In this document: in pieces, positions 33,496 to 42,786 of the stretch | Layout: every line of letters starts with the position of its first letter | Numbering within the stretch: the stretch's first letter is position 1 | From: an uncultured Succiniclasticum sp. | GTDB taxonomy: Bacteria > Bacillota > Negativicutes > Acidaminococcales > Acidaminococcaceae | Length of the DNA stretch: 64,000 nt | Direction: 5' to 3' | Assembly: GCA_902801365.1 (NCBI GenBank) | Contig: CADCHY010000006.1 | Location: 186,001 to 250,000, forward strand | Notes under the pieces: generated by a model | What the model was told of the DNA's origin: nothing | The model's database searches: none | The model's input: the letters and a program-made list of their open reading frames with translations, nothing else | Translations under genes and position numbers: made by a program

Positions 33496-34335
33496 TTACA
33501 TCTCCAGCCACTTTTTAATGTCTTCGTCAGTCATGGAATCAAGCTTATTGGCATCCAGACAGTCCTTTACGTCCGCCTTGGGGACGGTGCTGCGGATAGC
33601 GTCCGAGCTACTCTTGGGGCCGCTGGTCTTGCTGGTGCAGAAAGGATATACCTTCTTCCCTTCCAGATTCACTTTTTCCAGGAACGAATGAATAATGTTG
33701 GGGAAGCTGAACCACCAGATGGGAAAGCCGATGGCGATCTTCTCATAGCGGCTGCAGTCCGGCAGGGAGCCTTTCAGCTCCGGACGGGCGCCGGATGCTT
33801 TTTCCATGCCTGCCTTGGCCACGCACAGGCCGTACATGGACGGATAGGCTTTCACCGGCAGGATGCGGTAGGTGTTGCCTTTCGCCACGGAAGCGATTTT
33901 CTGGGCCGCCTTTTCCGTTACGCCAGACCAGGAATAATAGGCTACCAGCAGTCTGCCAGCCATCTGGGGCTTCCGGTTTTCAAAGCGCGCTCTGAAAGGA
34001 CGGTTATTGGGTCTGTTGCTGCCGCGGTTTGCCGGATCATCACCTTTGCCTTGCGGCCGGTTGCCACGTTCCGCGTTACCTTCCCGGTCAGCGCCCTTAC
34101 CGCCTGCATTACGGTCTTTATTGCCGTCCCAGTTGTTCTTCCGGAACTTACGGGGCGGTTTGCCGCCGGGCTTGCCGGCAGTTCCCTGACCCGGTTTGCC
34201 ACCCTGGCCGCCATTGGGTTTGCCTTCATACTTCTTATTTACATTTTCCCCGCCGGCAGCAGCATTCTGTTCCGGCGCGGCCTGTCCTGCAGGCGTGTTG
34301 GTATTCTTTTTATAAAAGCGTTTTCCTTTAGCCAT
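33496..34335 (-). CDS. flavodoxin-domain protein with long disordered Gly/Asn/Arg/Lys-rich N-terminus
   Basis: The C-terminal part (from about residue 125) is a flavodoxin-like FMN domain: RLLVAYYSWSGVTEKAA (phosphate-binding loop), IAIGFPIWWFSFPNIIHSFLE and YPFCTSKTSGPKSS. The first 124 residues are low complexity, without hydrophobic core, rich in G, N, K, R, P and Q (KPNGGQGGKPGQG, RGSNRPNNRPF), resembling RGG-type nucleic-acid-binding tails. An internal ATG at residue 125 is preceded by GGAAG, so a short form is possible. It lies downstream of an M18 aminopeptidase; a terminator follows. The partner and the role of the tail are unknown. Confidence 0.78.
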   Translation of the reverse strand: MAKGKRFYKKNTNTPAGQAAPEQNAAAGGENVNKKYEGKPNGGQGGKPGQGTAGKPGGKPPRKFRKNNWDGNKDRNAGGKGADREGNAERGNRPQGKGDDPANRGSNRPNNRPFRARFENRKPQMAGRLLVAYYSWSGVTEKAAQKIASVAKGNTYRILPVKAYPSMYGLCVAKAGMEKASGARPELKGSLPDCSRYEKIAIGFPIWWFSFPNIIHSFLEKVNLEGKKVYPFCTSKTSGPKSSSDAIRSTVPKADVKDCLDANKLDSMTDEDIKKWLEM

Positions 34336-34411
34336 ATCGTCACACTCTTTCCCTTAATTTTGAAAGGGCGTTTCAGCCCGTCTTGCGCTTATCTTTGTCT
34401 TTCTGACAGTT

Positions 34412-35833
34412 TCACACTCTCTTCGCCAGTTTTAAAAAGGCTTCATAGCCCCGTCTTGCTTCGTAAATGTCTGCTTTGCTGGTAGCTTCCCAGGGCGCGT
34501 GCATGCTCAGCACCGGCACGCCGCTGTCAATGACATTCATACCATACAGCGCCATGATGTAGGCAATGGTGCCGCCACCGCCCAAATCTACCTTGCCCAG
34601 TTCTGACATCTGGAAGTTGATCATTTCCCTGGCAAAGATATCGCGGATGTGGGCAATGTACTCCGCATTGGCATCGTTGGAACCGGATTTTCCCCGGGCG
34701 CCGGTAAACTTGTTCAGCACCAGGCCCTTGCCAAAGTAGGCTACGTTCTTCTTGTCGAAGGCTGAGGCGTACAGCGGATCAAACGCGCTGCTCACATCAC
34801 TGGACAGCATGGTGCTGTTAGCCAGTGTCCGACGTAAGGTCAGGTTCGTGCCCTGTCCCAGCAGCTCCAGCAACTCCGCCACGGTGTTCTCAAAGAACAG
34901 GCTCTGCATGCCGGTGGCACCAACGCTGCCAATCTCTTCCTTGTCTACCAGCAGGCAGCAGGTGGTGCGGCTTACGTCTTGCACGTCCAGCATGGCTTTG
35001 TAAGAACCGTAGGCGCAGACCCGGTCATCCTGCCCGTAGGACAGCACCATACTCCTGTCAAAGCCCGCTTCCCGTGCGCGTCCTGCAGGCACCACTTCCA
35101 GCTCCGCTGACAGAAAATCTTCTTCTTCCACGCCGAACTGTTTCTTCAGGATTGCCAGCACGCCTTTCCTGACGGCTTCTTTGCCGGCGGACTTTTTGTC
35201 CTCTTCCTTCACGTTGCGGCCCAGTTTGACGGGCTGGTTGCCCACGATCACATCAAGGGCTTCCCCTTCTATTACCTTAGCCGCGTTTTTCGTCATCTGG
35301 TCCTGGGCCAGATGGATCAGCAGATCGGAAACGAAGAACACCGGATCTTCCGGTTTCTCACCCACGGCCACCTTCACCACGGTGCCGTCCTTTTTAACGA
35401 TAACGCCATGGATCGCCAGGGGGATCGTCACCCACTGGTATTTCTTGATGCCTCCGTAGTAATGGGTATCCAGCAGAGCAAAGCCGCCCTCTTCATACAA
35501 CGGGTTCTGCTTCACATCCATGCGGGGGGAATCGATGTGAGCCCCTAAAATATTCATGCCGTTCTCAATGGGCTCTTTGCCGATGTTGAACATGGCGATG
35601 CCCTTTTTCATATTGATGCGGTATACCTTGTCACCGGCTTTCAGCTTTTTGCCTTTGGCAATCAGCTCGTCCATGTCTTTGTAACCGGTGGCTTTCATTT
35701 CCTCAAGAATGATTTCCACACATTCCCGCTCCGTTTTGCCGTTGCTGAGGAAATCAAGATACCCTTTGCAGAATTCATGGCAGGCCTTTACCTGCGCGGC
35801 AGAATATTTTTCCCATGTGCTTTTGTTTTCCAA
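34412..35833 (-). CDS. M18 family aminopeptidase
   Basis: This 473-residue cytosolic zinc aminopeptidase of family M18 (aspartyl/LAP4 type) shows metal and catalytic motifs ILGAHIDSPRMD, LVDKEEIGSVGATG and VLSMHAPWEATSKAD, plus the SSDVSSAFDP region. It releases N-terminal residues from peptides. The start is TTG at 35833 (reading MENKST) with AAAGGA 9 nt upstream. It follows fni by 36 bp and may share a transcript with it. Confidence 0.9.
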   Translation of the reverse strand: MENKSTWEKYSAAQVKACHEFCKGYLDFLSNGKTERECVEIILEEMKATGYKDMDELIAKGKKLKAGDKVYRINMKKGIAMFNIGKEPIENGMNILGAHIDSPRMDVKQNPLYEEGGFALLDTHYYGGIKKYQWVTIPLAIHGVIVKKDGTVVKVAVGEKPEDPVFFVSDLLIHLAQDQMTKNAAKVIEGEALDVIVGNQPVKLGRNVKEEDKKSAGKEAVRKGVLAILKKQFGVEEEDFLSAELEVVPAGRAREAGFDRSMVLSYGQDDRVCAYGSYKAMLDVQDVSRTTCCLLVDKEEIGSVGATGMQSLFFENTVAELLELLGQGTNLTLRRTLANSTMLSSDVSSAFDPLYASAFDKKNVAYFGKGLVLNKFTGARGKSGSNDANAEYIAHIRDIFAREMINFQMSELGKVDLGGGGTIAYIMALYGMNVIDSGVPVLSMHAPWEATSKADIYEARRGYEAFLKLAKRV

Positions 35834-35869
35834 TCTGTTTCGTCCTTTCTGTTTACCAGTTCTTCTCTC

Positions 35870-36925
35870 TCAATGCTTCCGTTTGAACTGCGGTTCATAG
35901 CCCCGGCTTTGGATAAAGGCCAGGGTATCTCCGGTAAAGATCAGCGGTACCTGTTGCAGTTCACGGACAGTTCGGCTGCCCGTCAGCACCATGATGTCCT
36001 TCAGGTCGGCAATTACATCCTGCAGATATGAAACGGCTGCCTCTTCCCCCTGCTGCTGCAGCACTGCCAGAATGCTGCCGCTCATGGCCACCGCGTCCGC
36101 GCCCAATGCGATAGCCTGGGCCGCCTGCCAGCCGCTGCAGATGCCTCCGGACGCGATCAGCGTGTCCCAGGGCTGCATCCCATGGGCCGCATCGATGAGA
36201 CTCCAGGCCGTAGGGATCCCCCAGTCTGCGAATTTCTCACAGCGCTTTGCCTTGCCCCTGGCTGCTTCAATCGCCGCGAAGCTGGTACCGCCGCGGCCCG
36301 CAACGTTGAAACAGTTGAAGCCCCTTGCCTGCAGCTCCCTGATCTGCTCCGCCGCCATGCCGCAGCCGGTCTCTTTGATAATTACGGGAACCGGCACGCA
36401 GTCCTGCAGACGGGACAGGTTGTCGGGAATCTGGGAAAAGGTTTTGTCCCCCTCCGGCATGATCAGCTCCTGGGCAGCGTTCAAATGGATCTCAAGGGCA
36501 TCGGCAGCGATCATATCCACGGCAGCTCTCGCTTCATCCGGAGATACAAGGGCGCTAACATTGGCAAAAAAGATGCCCTCCGGATTCTCCTCCCGGACCA
36601 CCTTATAGGTGTCCGCATACTGCCCTTCTTTCACCGCGCCGTACTGGGAACCCACCGCCATGGCCACACCGGCGGCTTTGGCCACCGCCGCCAGCCTGCG
36701 GTTGATTTCCTTTACCTCCTGCGCGCCGCCGGTAATGGCATCGATAAACACCGGCACCGGCAGTTTCAGGCTGCCGATCCGGGTGCTGATATCGACCCGG
36801 TCCGGATCCACAGGCGTCAGGCAATTATGCAGGAACCGGACATCTTCCAGCCCCGTGCTGCGGTTTCCGCTGTTCAACTCCAGCGCATACCGGATATGAT
36901 CTAACTTACGTTGCTCCCGTGTCAT
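35870..36925 (-). CDS. fni: type II isopentenyl-diphosphate delta-isomerase
   Basis: Fni interconverts IPP and DMAPP using FMN and NADPH. The 351-residue TIM-barrel protein has RKLDHIRYALEL at the N-terminus, FIDAITGGAQEVKEIN, MAVGSQYGAV, LEIHLNAAQELIMPEGD, VIIKETGCGM, NVAGRGGTSF and GADAVAMSGSIL. AGAGG precedes the ATG. Only about 20 bp separate it from the ispH-rpsA terminator, so it may depend on read-through. Confidence 0.94.
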   Translation of the reverse strand: MTREQRKLDHIRYALELNSGNRSTGLEDVRFLHNCLTPVDPDRVDISTRIGSLKLPVPVFIDAITGGAQEVKEINRRLAAVAKAAGVAMAVGSQYGAVKEGQYADTYKVVREENPEGIFFANVSALVSPDEARAAVDMIAADALEIHLNAAQELIMPEGDKTFSQIPDNLSRLQDCVPVPVIIKETGCGMAAEQIRELQARGFNCFNVAGRGGTSFAAIEAARGKAKRCEKFADWGIPTAWSLIDAAHGMQPWDTLIASGGICSGWQAAQAIALGADAVAMSGSILAVLQQQGEEAAVSYLQDVIADLKDIMVLTGSRTVRELQQVPLIFTGDTLAFIQSRGYEPQFKRKH

Positions 36926-36943
36926 AAAAAACCTCTGTTAAAC

Positions 36944-36974
36944 CAAAAAAGAGGACGGAATAACTCCGTCCTCT
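36944..36974 (-). terminator. terminator after ispH-rpsA
   Basis: On the minus strand AGAGGACGGA/TCCGTCCTCT form a perfect 10-bp stem with a 5-nt loop, followed by TTTTTT. It lies 11 bp after the stop codon. Confidence 0.9.
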
Positions 36975-36985
36975 GCGATGCAGGA

Positions 36986-39109
36986 TTATTTCTTGAGACC
37001 TTCCAGCTGTTCCGCCATAGCATTATTGGAGAAGTTATCTTCAGTATTGCCATCCATATAAGCTTTCATTTCCGCTTTTTCTTCATCTTTTTTCGCGCGG
37101 GTCAGGGACAGGCCAATCTTGCGTTTTGCCTGGTCGATCTTGATGATCATCGGGGTAACGACCTGGCCGATCTTCAGCACGTCTTCCGGTTTTTCCACGC
37201 GGGTGTCAGCCAGCTCGGAAACATGGATCATGCCTTCTACTTTATCATTCAGGCGTACCAGCGCGCCAAAGGGCAGGAAACGTTCCACGGTGCCTTCTAC
37301 CATGTCGCCAACCTGGAAACCGGCGGCGGCAGCAACCCACGGATCTTCCTGGGTAGCTTTGATAGACAGGGAAACGCGATGGTTTTCTTTGTCAACTTTC
37401 TTGACAAATACTTTTACCATGTCGCCTTCCTTGGCAACGTCTTCCGCTTTTACGCTGCGGTCATAGGACAGTTCGGTGTTGTGAACCAGACCTACCAGGC
37501 CTTCAATTACTTCTACGAACAGACCGAATTCGGCAACCTTTACAACCTTGCCTTCGTAAGTCTCGCCTTCCACGATTTCTTCGTAGGCAGCAGCCTCACG
37601 GGCAGCGCGGGCTTCACGGGCCGCAGCGATACGGGCTTCCCGGTTCGCCAGCCATTCCTGATGTTTCTGGGCTTTTTCAGCCTTCAGCAGGTCGCGGCGG
37701 GAAACGACGATACGTTTCTTTTCCGCGTTTACTTCGATGATTTCAGCTTCCAGTTCTTTACCAACATACGGGGTAAAGTCGTCAATGTGACGCAGTTCCA
37801 CGTGGGAAGCAGGCATAAAGCCTTCCACGCCTTCCACCGCAACGGCCAGACCTACGACCTGTTTCGGTTTATCGGAATCTTTGTCGCGGCCGCGGGCTTT
37901 AATCACGCGCAGCACCGTAACGGTAGCCGGACGTTTTTCGCCTTCCGCCAGCGGTTCAACAGTCTTCCAGGCAGCTTCTTTTTCCGCACGGATCTTGGAC
38001 AGGCGGATAAAATCTTCATTGGTGGAGCCCGGTACTACGACCGCTTCCACTTCATCCCCAACTTTAACGGTGTCAACCAGTTCGTCCGGGTTAGCGTCCG
38101 CGGCCCAGTCAGCCCAGGCGATCAACCCTTCACGTCTATAGCCAAAAGAAATATAAACGCCTTCTTTATCTACCTGAATTACTTTGCCGGTAACGAGTTT
38201 GCCAGGGTGTACACCATAGCCTTCCATGCTTTCATCGAGCATAGCTTCGAATTCGTTACCCTCTACTTTGTTGATTTCCATGTTTTCCATCGCTTTGACA
38301 GCCTCCTTAATTATACGTTCCGGAGTGGATGCTCCGGCCGAGATACCGATTTTTCTGCACCCCTGGAACATTTCCGGGGAAAGTTCACTGGCGGTTTCAA
38401 TCTGGAAGCACCGGGGGCAGAGGGCGCTTACCAGCTCGGTCAGGTGCCTGGTGTTGGCACTGTTCCTGCCGCCTATCACGATAAAGGCGTCTACCTCTCT
38501 GGCCAGCTTTGCCGCAGCCTCCTGCCGCTGTCTGGTGGCCAGGCAGATCGTCCGCTCCACCCGGTATTCGCCGGGCCTTGCGGCCTGCAGCGCCTGCAGT
38601 ATTTCCTCAAATTTCGCCAGTTCAAACGTAGTCTGGATAATGACGCAATATTTGGAAACAAAGGGCACTTCACCAATATCTTCTTTGCGTTCAATTATTA
38701 TAGCATTTTTTCCTGCAAATGCCAATATACTTTTTACTTCCGGATGATTTTTTTCTCCCACGATAATCGGCAGGTAACCATCCTCAAATGCCTGCTGTGC
38801 CTTGCGTTGACTGGTTTTTACGTTAGGACAGGTGGCATCCAAAATTTTCAAATTTTTTTCAATTGCCTGCTCATAAATTTCCGGACCCACCCCGTGGGAA
38901 CGGAAAATGACCGTTTCACCCGGCGCAAAATCCTCCAGGGAGTCTTTGCAGCCTACCCCTTTGGCCGCCAGTTCTTCCGTAAACTGGGGATTGTGGATCA
39001 GGGGCCCCAGGGTTGCGGCAGGCAGGCTGTTCACTGCGCCCTCCGCGATCTCCACGGCCCGTTTAACGCCGTAGCAGAAACCGCAGGGATCAGCTACTAT
39101 GACTTTCAT
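36986..39109 (-). CDS. ispH: fused 4-hydroxy-3-methylbut-2-enyl diphosphate reductase / ribosomal protein S1
   Basis: This 707-residue fusion has an N-terminal IspH (residues 1 to about 285) with the three Fe-S cysteines at 12, 94 and 189 (PCGFCYGVKRA, LDATCPNVK, TICLATRQRQ) and HNPQ and HPEV motifs. It makes IPP and DMAPP in the last step of the MEP pathway. From about residue 300 four S1 RNA-binding repeats follow, separated by an Ala/Glu/Arg-rich helical linker between repeats 2 and 3 (QEWLANREARIAAAREARAA). IspH-RpsA fusions are known in Clostridia and Negativicutes. Its start overlaps the plsC end by 20 bp. Confidence 0.95.
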   Translation of the reverse strand: MKVIVADPCGFCYGVKRAVEIAEGAVNSLPAATLGPLIHNPQFTEELAAKGVGCKDSLEDFAPGETVIFRSHGVGPEIYEQAIEKNLKILDATCPNVKTSQRKAQQAFEDGYLPIIVGEKNHPEVKSILAFAGKNAIIIERKEDIGEVPFVSKYCVIIQTTFELAKFEEILQALQAARPGEYRVERTICLATRQRQEAAAKLAREVDAFIVIGGRNSANTRHLTELVSALCPRCFQIETASELSPEMFQGCRKIGISAGASTPERIIKEAVKAMENMEINKVEGNEFEAMLDESMEGYGVHPGKLVTGKVIQVDKEGVYISFGYRREGLIAWADWAADANPDELVDTVKVGDEVEAVVVPGSTNEDFIRLSKIRAEKEAAWKTVEPLAEGEKRPATVTVLRVIKARGRDKDSDKPKQVVGLAVAVEGVEGFMPASHVELRHIDDFTPYVGKELEAEIIEVNAEKKRIVVSRRDLLKAEKAQKHQEWLANREARIAAAREARAAREAAAYEEIVEGETYEGKVVKVAEFGLFVEVIEGLVGLVHNTELSYDRSVKAEDVAKEGDMVKVFVKKVDKENHRVSLSIKATQEDPWVAAAAGFQVGDMVEGTVERFLPFGALVRLNDKVEGMIHVSELADTRVEKPEDVLKIGQVVTPMIIKIDQAKRKIGLSLTRAKKDEEKAEMKAYMDGNTEDNFSNNAMAEQLEGLKK

Positions 39110-39710
39110 CTTCCAACGCCACCGCCTTCCTTAAAATCAATACTTCTTCCCGCCAGCGGGCGCCCAGTTCGTCCAGACTTTCCCGCCCGGTCCCCATGTT
39201 GGGATCGTATTCCATGGGTTTGCCGAAGATGACCCGCACTTTGGGCCAGCCCTTATGCCTGCTGAAGTCTGTACCGTATATATAGGCGGGAACGATCTGC
39301 GCCTTCCGTTTGATGCCCATCATGAAGGCGCCGCCGCCGGCCCGGCCCAATTCCCCGGTTTTGCTGCGGGTGCCTTCCGGGAACACGGCCAGTACTTTAT
39401 TTTCTTTCAGGATCGTCAGCCCGGTCTTGATGGCTTCCCGGTCCATCTCGCCCCGTTTTACGGGAAAGGCACCCAGTTTGCGGATCAGGGCGCCGAACCA
39501 GGCAGGTTTGAACAGCTCTGATTTCGCCATGAAATGCACTTTCCGCGTTGCCGACGCGCCCAGCACGGGCGGGTCCAGCAGACTCAGATGGTTGCTGGCG
39601 ATGACCACGGGGCCTTCTTCCGGAATGTTTTCCCTGCCGAAGATTTCCAGGCGGAGAAAGAGTTTGAAGAGCGGAGGCCACGTGAGATAACAGAAATCGT
39701 ATAAGGTCAT
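39090..39710 (-). CDS. plsC: 1-acyl-sn-glycerol-3-phosphate acyltransferase PlsC
   Basis: PlsC acylates lysophosphatidate to phosphatidate at the membrane. The 206-residue protein has an N-terminal hydrophobic segment, the HX4D motif (SNHLSLLDPP), GAFPVKRGEMDREAI, the substrate motif FPEGTRS and IVPAYIYGTD. Its ATG shares one base with the cmk stop codon, and its end overlaps ispH-rpsA, giving a cmk-plsC-ispH/rpsA operon common in Firmicutes. Confidence 0.93.
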   Translation of the reverse strand: MTLYDFCYLTWPPLFKLFLRLEIFGRENIPEEGPVVIASNHLSLLDPPVLGASATRKVHFMAKSELFKPAWFGALIRKLGAFPVKRGEMDREAIKTGLTILKENKVLAVFPEGTRSKTGELGRAGGGAFMMGIKRKAQIVPAYIYGTDFSRHKGWPKVRVIFGKPMEYDPNMGTGRESLDELGARWREEVLILRKAVALEDESHSS

Positions 39711-40378
39711 TATTGTCTCTCTTTAACCAGTTCCAATACTTTATCCGTCACCTGTTCGATATTCATGGCAGACGTGTCCAGATAAATGGCATCTTCCGCC
39801 TGGCGCAGGGGGGATACTTCCCGTTCGCTGTCCTGTTTGTCGCGGAAGGCGATGTCTTCCTGCAGTTTTTTGTAGTCTACTTTCTCCCCTTTGGCTTCCA
39901 GTTCGAGGCCGCGGCGGCGGGCCCGTTCTTCTACGGTAGCGGTGAGGAAGATTTTGCACTGGGCATCGGGGAAGACTACGGTACCGATGTCACGGCCGTC
40001 CATGACGATGCCGCCTTCGGCGCCCATGCGGCGCTGCTGGTCTGTCATGGCGGTACGGACTTCCGGCACGGCGGCTACTTTGGAAACCAGTCCGGTCACT
40101 TCGGCGGTGCGGATGTCGTCCGTTACTTCCGTTCCGTCCACGAAGACGCGGTTGATGGCGTTCTCAGGGCAGAAAGTGATGCGGATCTCGTTGGCCAGTT
40201 TGCCGGCCAGTTCCGGGGAAAAGGGTTCTCCTGTCTGCAGGAGTTTCCAGGTTACCGCCCGGTACATGGCGCCGGTGTCGATGTAGGCGAAGCCGAGTTT
40301 GCCGGCCGCCAGTTTGGCGATGGTGCTTTTACCTGCGCCTGCGGGTCCGTCGATTGCTACTACAAAACCTTTTTTCAT
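39710..40378 (-). CDS. cmk: cytidylate kinase
   Basis: CMP kinase of 222 residues, phosphorylating CMP and dCMP. It has the P-loop GPAGAGKSTIAK, YIDTGAMYRAVTW, VMDGRDIGTVVFPDA, FLTATVEERARRR and RDKQDSEREVSPL. AAGGTG precedes the ATG. It heads the operon with its own probable promoter at 40398-40426. Confidence 0.95.
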   Translation of the reverse strand: MKKGFVVAIDGPAGAGKSTIAKLAAGKLGFAYIDTGAMYRAVTWKLLQTGEPFSPELAGKLANEIRITFCPENAINRVFVDGTEVTDDIRTAEVTGLVSKVAAVPEVRTAMTDQQRRMGAEGGIVMDGRDIGTVVFPDAQCKIFLTATVEERARRRGLELEAKGEKVDYKKLQEDIAFRDKQDSEREVSPLRQAEDAIYLDTSAMNIEQVTDKVLELVKERQ

Positions 40379-40397
40379 AGTAAATCACCTTTTTGTT

Positions 40398-40426
40398 ATA
40401 TTAATTGTAAGTAAAAGGATTCACAA
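40398..40426 (-). promoter_or_regulatory. probable promoter for cmk operon
   Basis: On the minus strand TTGTGA and TAATAT are separated by 17 bp, with the -10 about 20 bp before the cmk ATG. Confidence 0.4.
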
Positions 40427-40478
40427 AACTGTTCCTCTTTGCTATTTCCTTTTCCTTACCAATTGTTATAATATTAAC

Positions 40479-41807
40479 TTATTTATTACTCAAAACCGTT
40501 TGCGCCGCATTTAGTCCAGCTACGTAGCCGCTGCTGAAGGCGGCCTGCAGGTTGAAGCCGCCGGTATAGCCGTCTACGTCCATGACTTCGCCGGCAAACC
40601 AGAGTCCGCCGATGCGTTTGGCTTTCATGGTTTTGGGGTCTATCTCTTTCAATGCGACGCCACCGGCTGTGACGATGGCTTCCCGTAAGGGTCTTGTTCC
40701 CACAATGGGAATCGTAAAATGCTTCACGGCCTGCACGAGGTCCAGTCGTTCGTCTTTGGAAATCTGACTTACCGGTTTGCTGCCGTCGAGAAAAGCCGCA
40801 TCCAGAACCGGCGCTACCAGAGGCTGGGGCAACAGCTTGCGTACGACTTCGGAAAGCCGCAATTTGCTGAATTCCTGAAAGTCCCGCATAAGCCTGGCAT
40901 CCAGCTTGTCGTCGGGCAATGCAGGTTTCAGGTCGATGGAAAGTTCCAATTCCGGCTGGTTGTAATGTTCCAGCCGCGCCACCTTCCGGCTCATAGTGAG
41001 GCAGATGGGTCCGGCGATGCCGCCGCGAATAAACTGCAGCTCGCCGAATTCTTTTGCCGCGACTTTACCATCCGCCAGCACGGAAGCTTCCACATTTTTA
41101 AGGGAAAGTCCTTCCAGGTCTTCGATAAACCCTTCTTCCGGTTCCAGCGGAACCAGTGCAGGAAGCAGCGGTTCCACGGATATTCCCAGTTTCTCCAGCA
41201 CCGGCACGAAGTTTCCGTCCGAGCCGGTTCCGGGATAGGAGGCTCCCCCGGTGCAGACTATTACCGCTCCTGCGTCAAGGGTGTGTTCCGGTCCCAGCTT
41301 CGCCTTCCCTTTGGTAATGCTCCGAAAGTCCTGCCCTTCCCTGCGCCCGTCGTTCTCCACGTTACGGTAGCGTACACCGGTGACCTGGCCTGGCTTTACG
41401 ACAAAGCCGGAAGCCTGCACACCGGTTACAAGACGGCCGTCTGCTTTTTGCAGCGCAGCTGTCAGGACTTCAATCACATCTTTTGCTTTCCCGGATGCGG
41501 GAAAGACACGGCCGCCCCGTTCGGTTACGGTCTCCAGACCGCGCTCCTGAAAGAAGCGTAGCAGATCTTCATTGGTAAACTGCTGCAACGCGCTGAAGAG
41601 GAACTTGCCGTTGCCCGGCAGGTTGGGAATGAACTCTTCCACCGGACAGGCGTTGGTGAAGTTACACCGGCCCTTGCCGGTGATCATCATCTTTTTGCCC
41701 GGTTCCTTCATGCGCTCCAGCACTACGACGGAAGCGCCCTGCTGCGCGGCCGTGATGCCTGCCATGAGGCCGGCCGCCCCGCCGCCGATCACAACAATAT
41801 CTGGCAT
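40479..41807 (-). CDS. HI0933/YhiN-type FAD-dependent oxidoreductase
   Basis: This 442-residue flavoprotein of the HI0933 family (also called BaiN/aminoacetone-oxidase-like) has a dinucleotide fold at the N-terminus (VIGGGAAGLMAGITAAQQG), GKKMMITGKGRCNFTN, ERGGRVFPASGKA, CTGGASYPGTGSDG, and the C-terminal FAD contact GLWFAGEVMDVDGYTGGFN. The substrate is not established. It begins 1 bp after the rluB stop, so it belongs to the scpA-scpB-rluB transcript. Confidence 0.88.
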   Translation of the reverse strand: MPDIVVIGGGAAGLMAGITAAQQGASVVVLERMKEPGKKMMITGKGRCNFTNACPVEEFIPNLPGNGKFLFSALQQFTNEDLLRFFQERGLETVTERGGRVFPASGKAKDVIEVLTAALQKADGRLVTGVQASGFVVKPGQVTGVRYRNVENDGRREGQDFRSITKGKAKLGPEHTLDAGAVIVCTGGASYPGTGSDGNFVPVLEKLGISVEPLLPALVPLEPEEGFIEDLEGLSLKNVEASVLADGKVAAKEFGELQFIRGGIAGPICLTMSRKVARLEHYNQPELELSIDLKPALPDDKLDARLMRDFQEFSKLRLSEVVRKLLPQPLVAPVLDAAFLDGSKPVSQISKDERLDLVQAVKHFTIPIVGTRPLREAIVTAGGVALKEIDPKTMKAKRIGGLWFAGEVMDVDGYTGGFNLQAAFSSGYVAGLNAAQTVLSNK

Positions 41808-41808
41808 A

Positions 41809-42732
41809 TTATACCTTCTTTATACGTTTCGGCTTATCGCTTTGCGCTCGTTTAACCGATTTTTCTTCCGATTTAATACGTGGCCTTGCAGATTTGCGTC
41901 CTTCCGGCTTTACCACGGCGATCCGTTTCGGTTTCCCTTCTCCCGCCGGTTTGGCTTTCTTTTCCGGTTTCGGTTCTGCTGCCGGTTTCTCTTTCTTTTC
42001 CGGATCCCGTTTCAGGCCGCAGGTCGCCCGCAGTTCTTCAATCTCTTCATTGAACAGCTCGCGGCAATCGCCCCGCCGCAGCCCGGTGAGGGTCAGGGGA
42101 CCCATCATCACGCGCCGCAGATACCGCACCGGAAAGCCGATGTAATCGCACATCCGGCGCACCTGCCGGTTCCGTCCCTCATGGATCGTCACCGTAAAAC
42201 GGGTCAGGTTCTTATCATAATCATAACCCATTAGGTTTACCAGGGCCGGCGCGGTCATGCCGTCTTCCAGCTTCACGCCGATGCGCAGCAGATCCAGCTT
42301 GTCCTGGGGCACGATGCCGGGCACAGTCACTTCGTAGGTCTTATTCACCTCGTGGCTGGGATGGGTCAGAGCCTGGGCCAGTTCACCGTCGTTGGTGAGC
42401 AGCAGCAGGCCTTCCGTATTATAATCCAGCCGCCCTACCGGGTACACACGCTGGGGAATATCCTTAACAAAATCCGCAATGGATTTGCGGCCTTCCGGGT
42501 CTTTCATGGTGGTCACAACGCCCCGGGGCTTGTAAAACAGCAGGTACGTCTTGCGTTCCCGGTGCACGGGATGCCCGTCAACCGTGATGAACGCGTTAGG
42601 CCCAACCTTGGTACCCAACTCTTTCACTACCTTGCCGTTCACCTTCACGCGCCCGGCCGTAATATATTCTTCCGCTTCCCGGCGGGAAGCCACGCCGGCC
42701 GCAGCCAGCACTTTCTGCAATCGTTCTTCCAT
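41809..42732 (-). CDS. rluB: 23S rRNA pseudouridine synthase RluB-like
   Basis: This 307-residue protein has an N-terminal S4 RNA-binding domain (ERLQKVLAAAGVASRREAEEYI) and a RsuA/RluB catalytic domain with the Asp-containing motif VGRLDYNTEGLLLLTNDG and EGRNRQVRRMCDYIG. A C-terminal tail of about 60 residues is Lys/Pro/Arg rich. It likely modifies 23S rRNA in the peptidyl-transferase region. RluB rather than RsuA or RluE is inferred from the scpAB neighbourhood. Confidence 0.9.
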   Translation of the reverse strand: MEERLQKVLAAAGVASRREAEEYITAGRVKVNGKVVKELGTKVGPNAFITVDGHPVHRERKTYLLFYKPRGVVTTMKDPEGRKSIADFVKDIPQRVYPVGRLDYNTEGLLLLTNDGELAQALTHPSHEVNKTYEVTVPGIVPQDKLDLLRIGVKLEDGMTAPALVNLMGYDYDKNLTRFTVTIHEGRNRQVRRMCDYIGFPVRYLRRVMMGPLTLTGLRRGDCRELFNEEIEELRATCGLKRDPEKKEKPAAEPKPEKKAKPAGEGKPKRIAVVKPEGRKSARPRIKSEEKSVKRAQSDKPKRIKKV

Positions 42733-42786
42733 TAATCTGTTTCCTCGGTTTCTATGGAGTCCAGTAAAAAACTGTCGATAAAACTT

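Noticed and set aside
36911-39232. Plus-strand open frame of about 770 codons
   Set aside because: It is the exact antisense of the ispH-rpsA fusion, which has full family motifs; the antisense translation is Phe/Gly/Gln-rich and matches nothing, and it has no ribosome-binding site.
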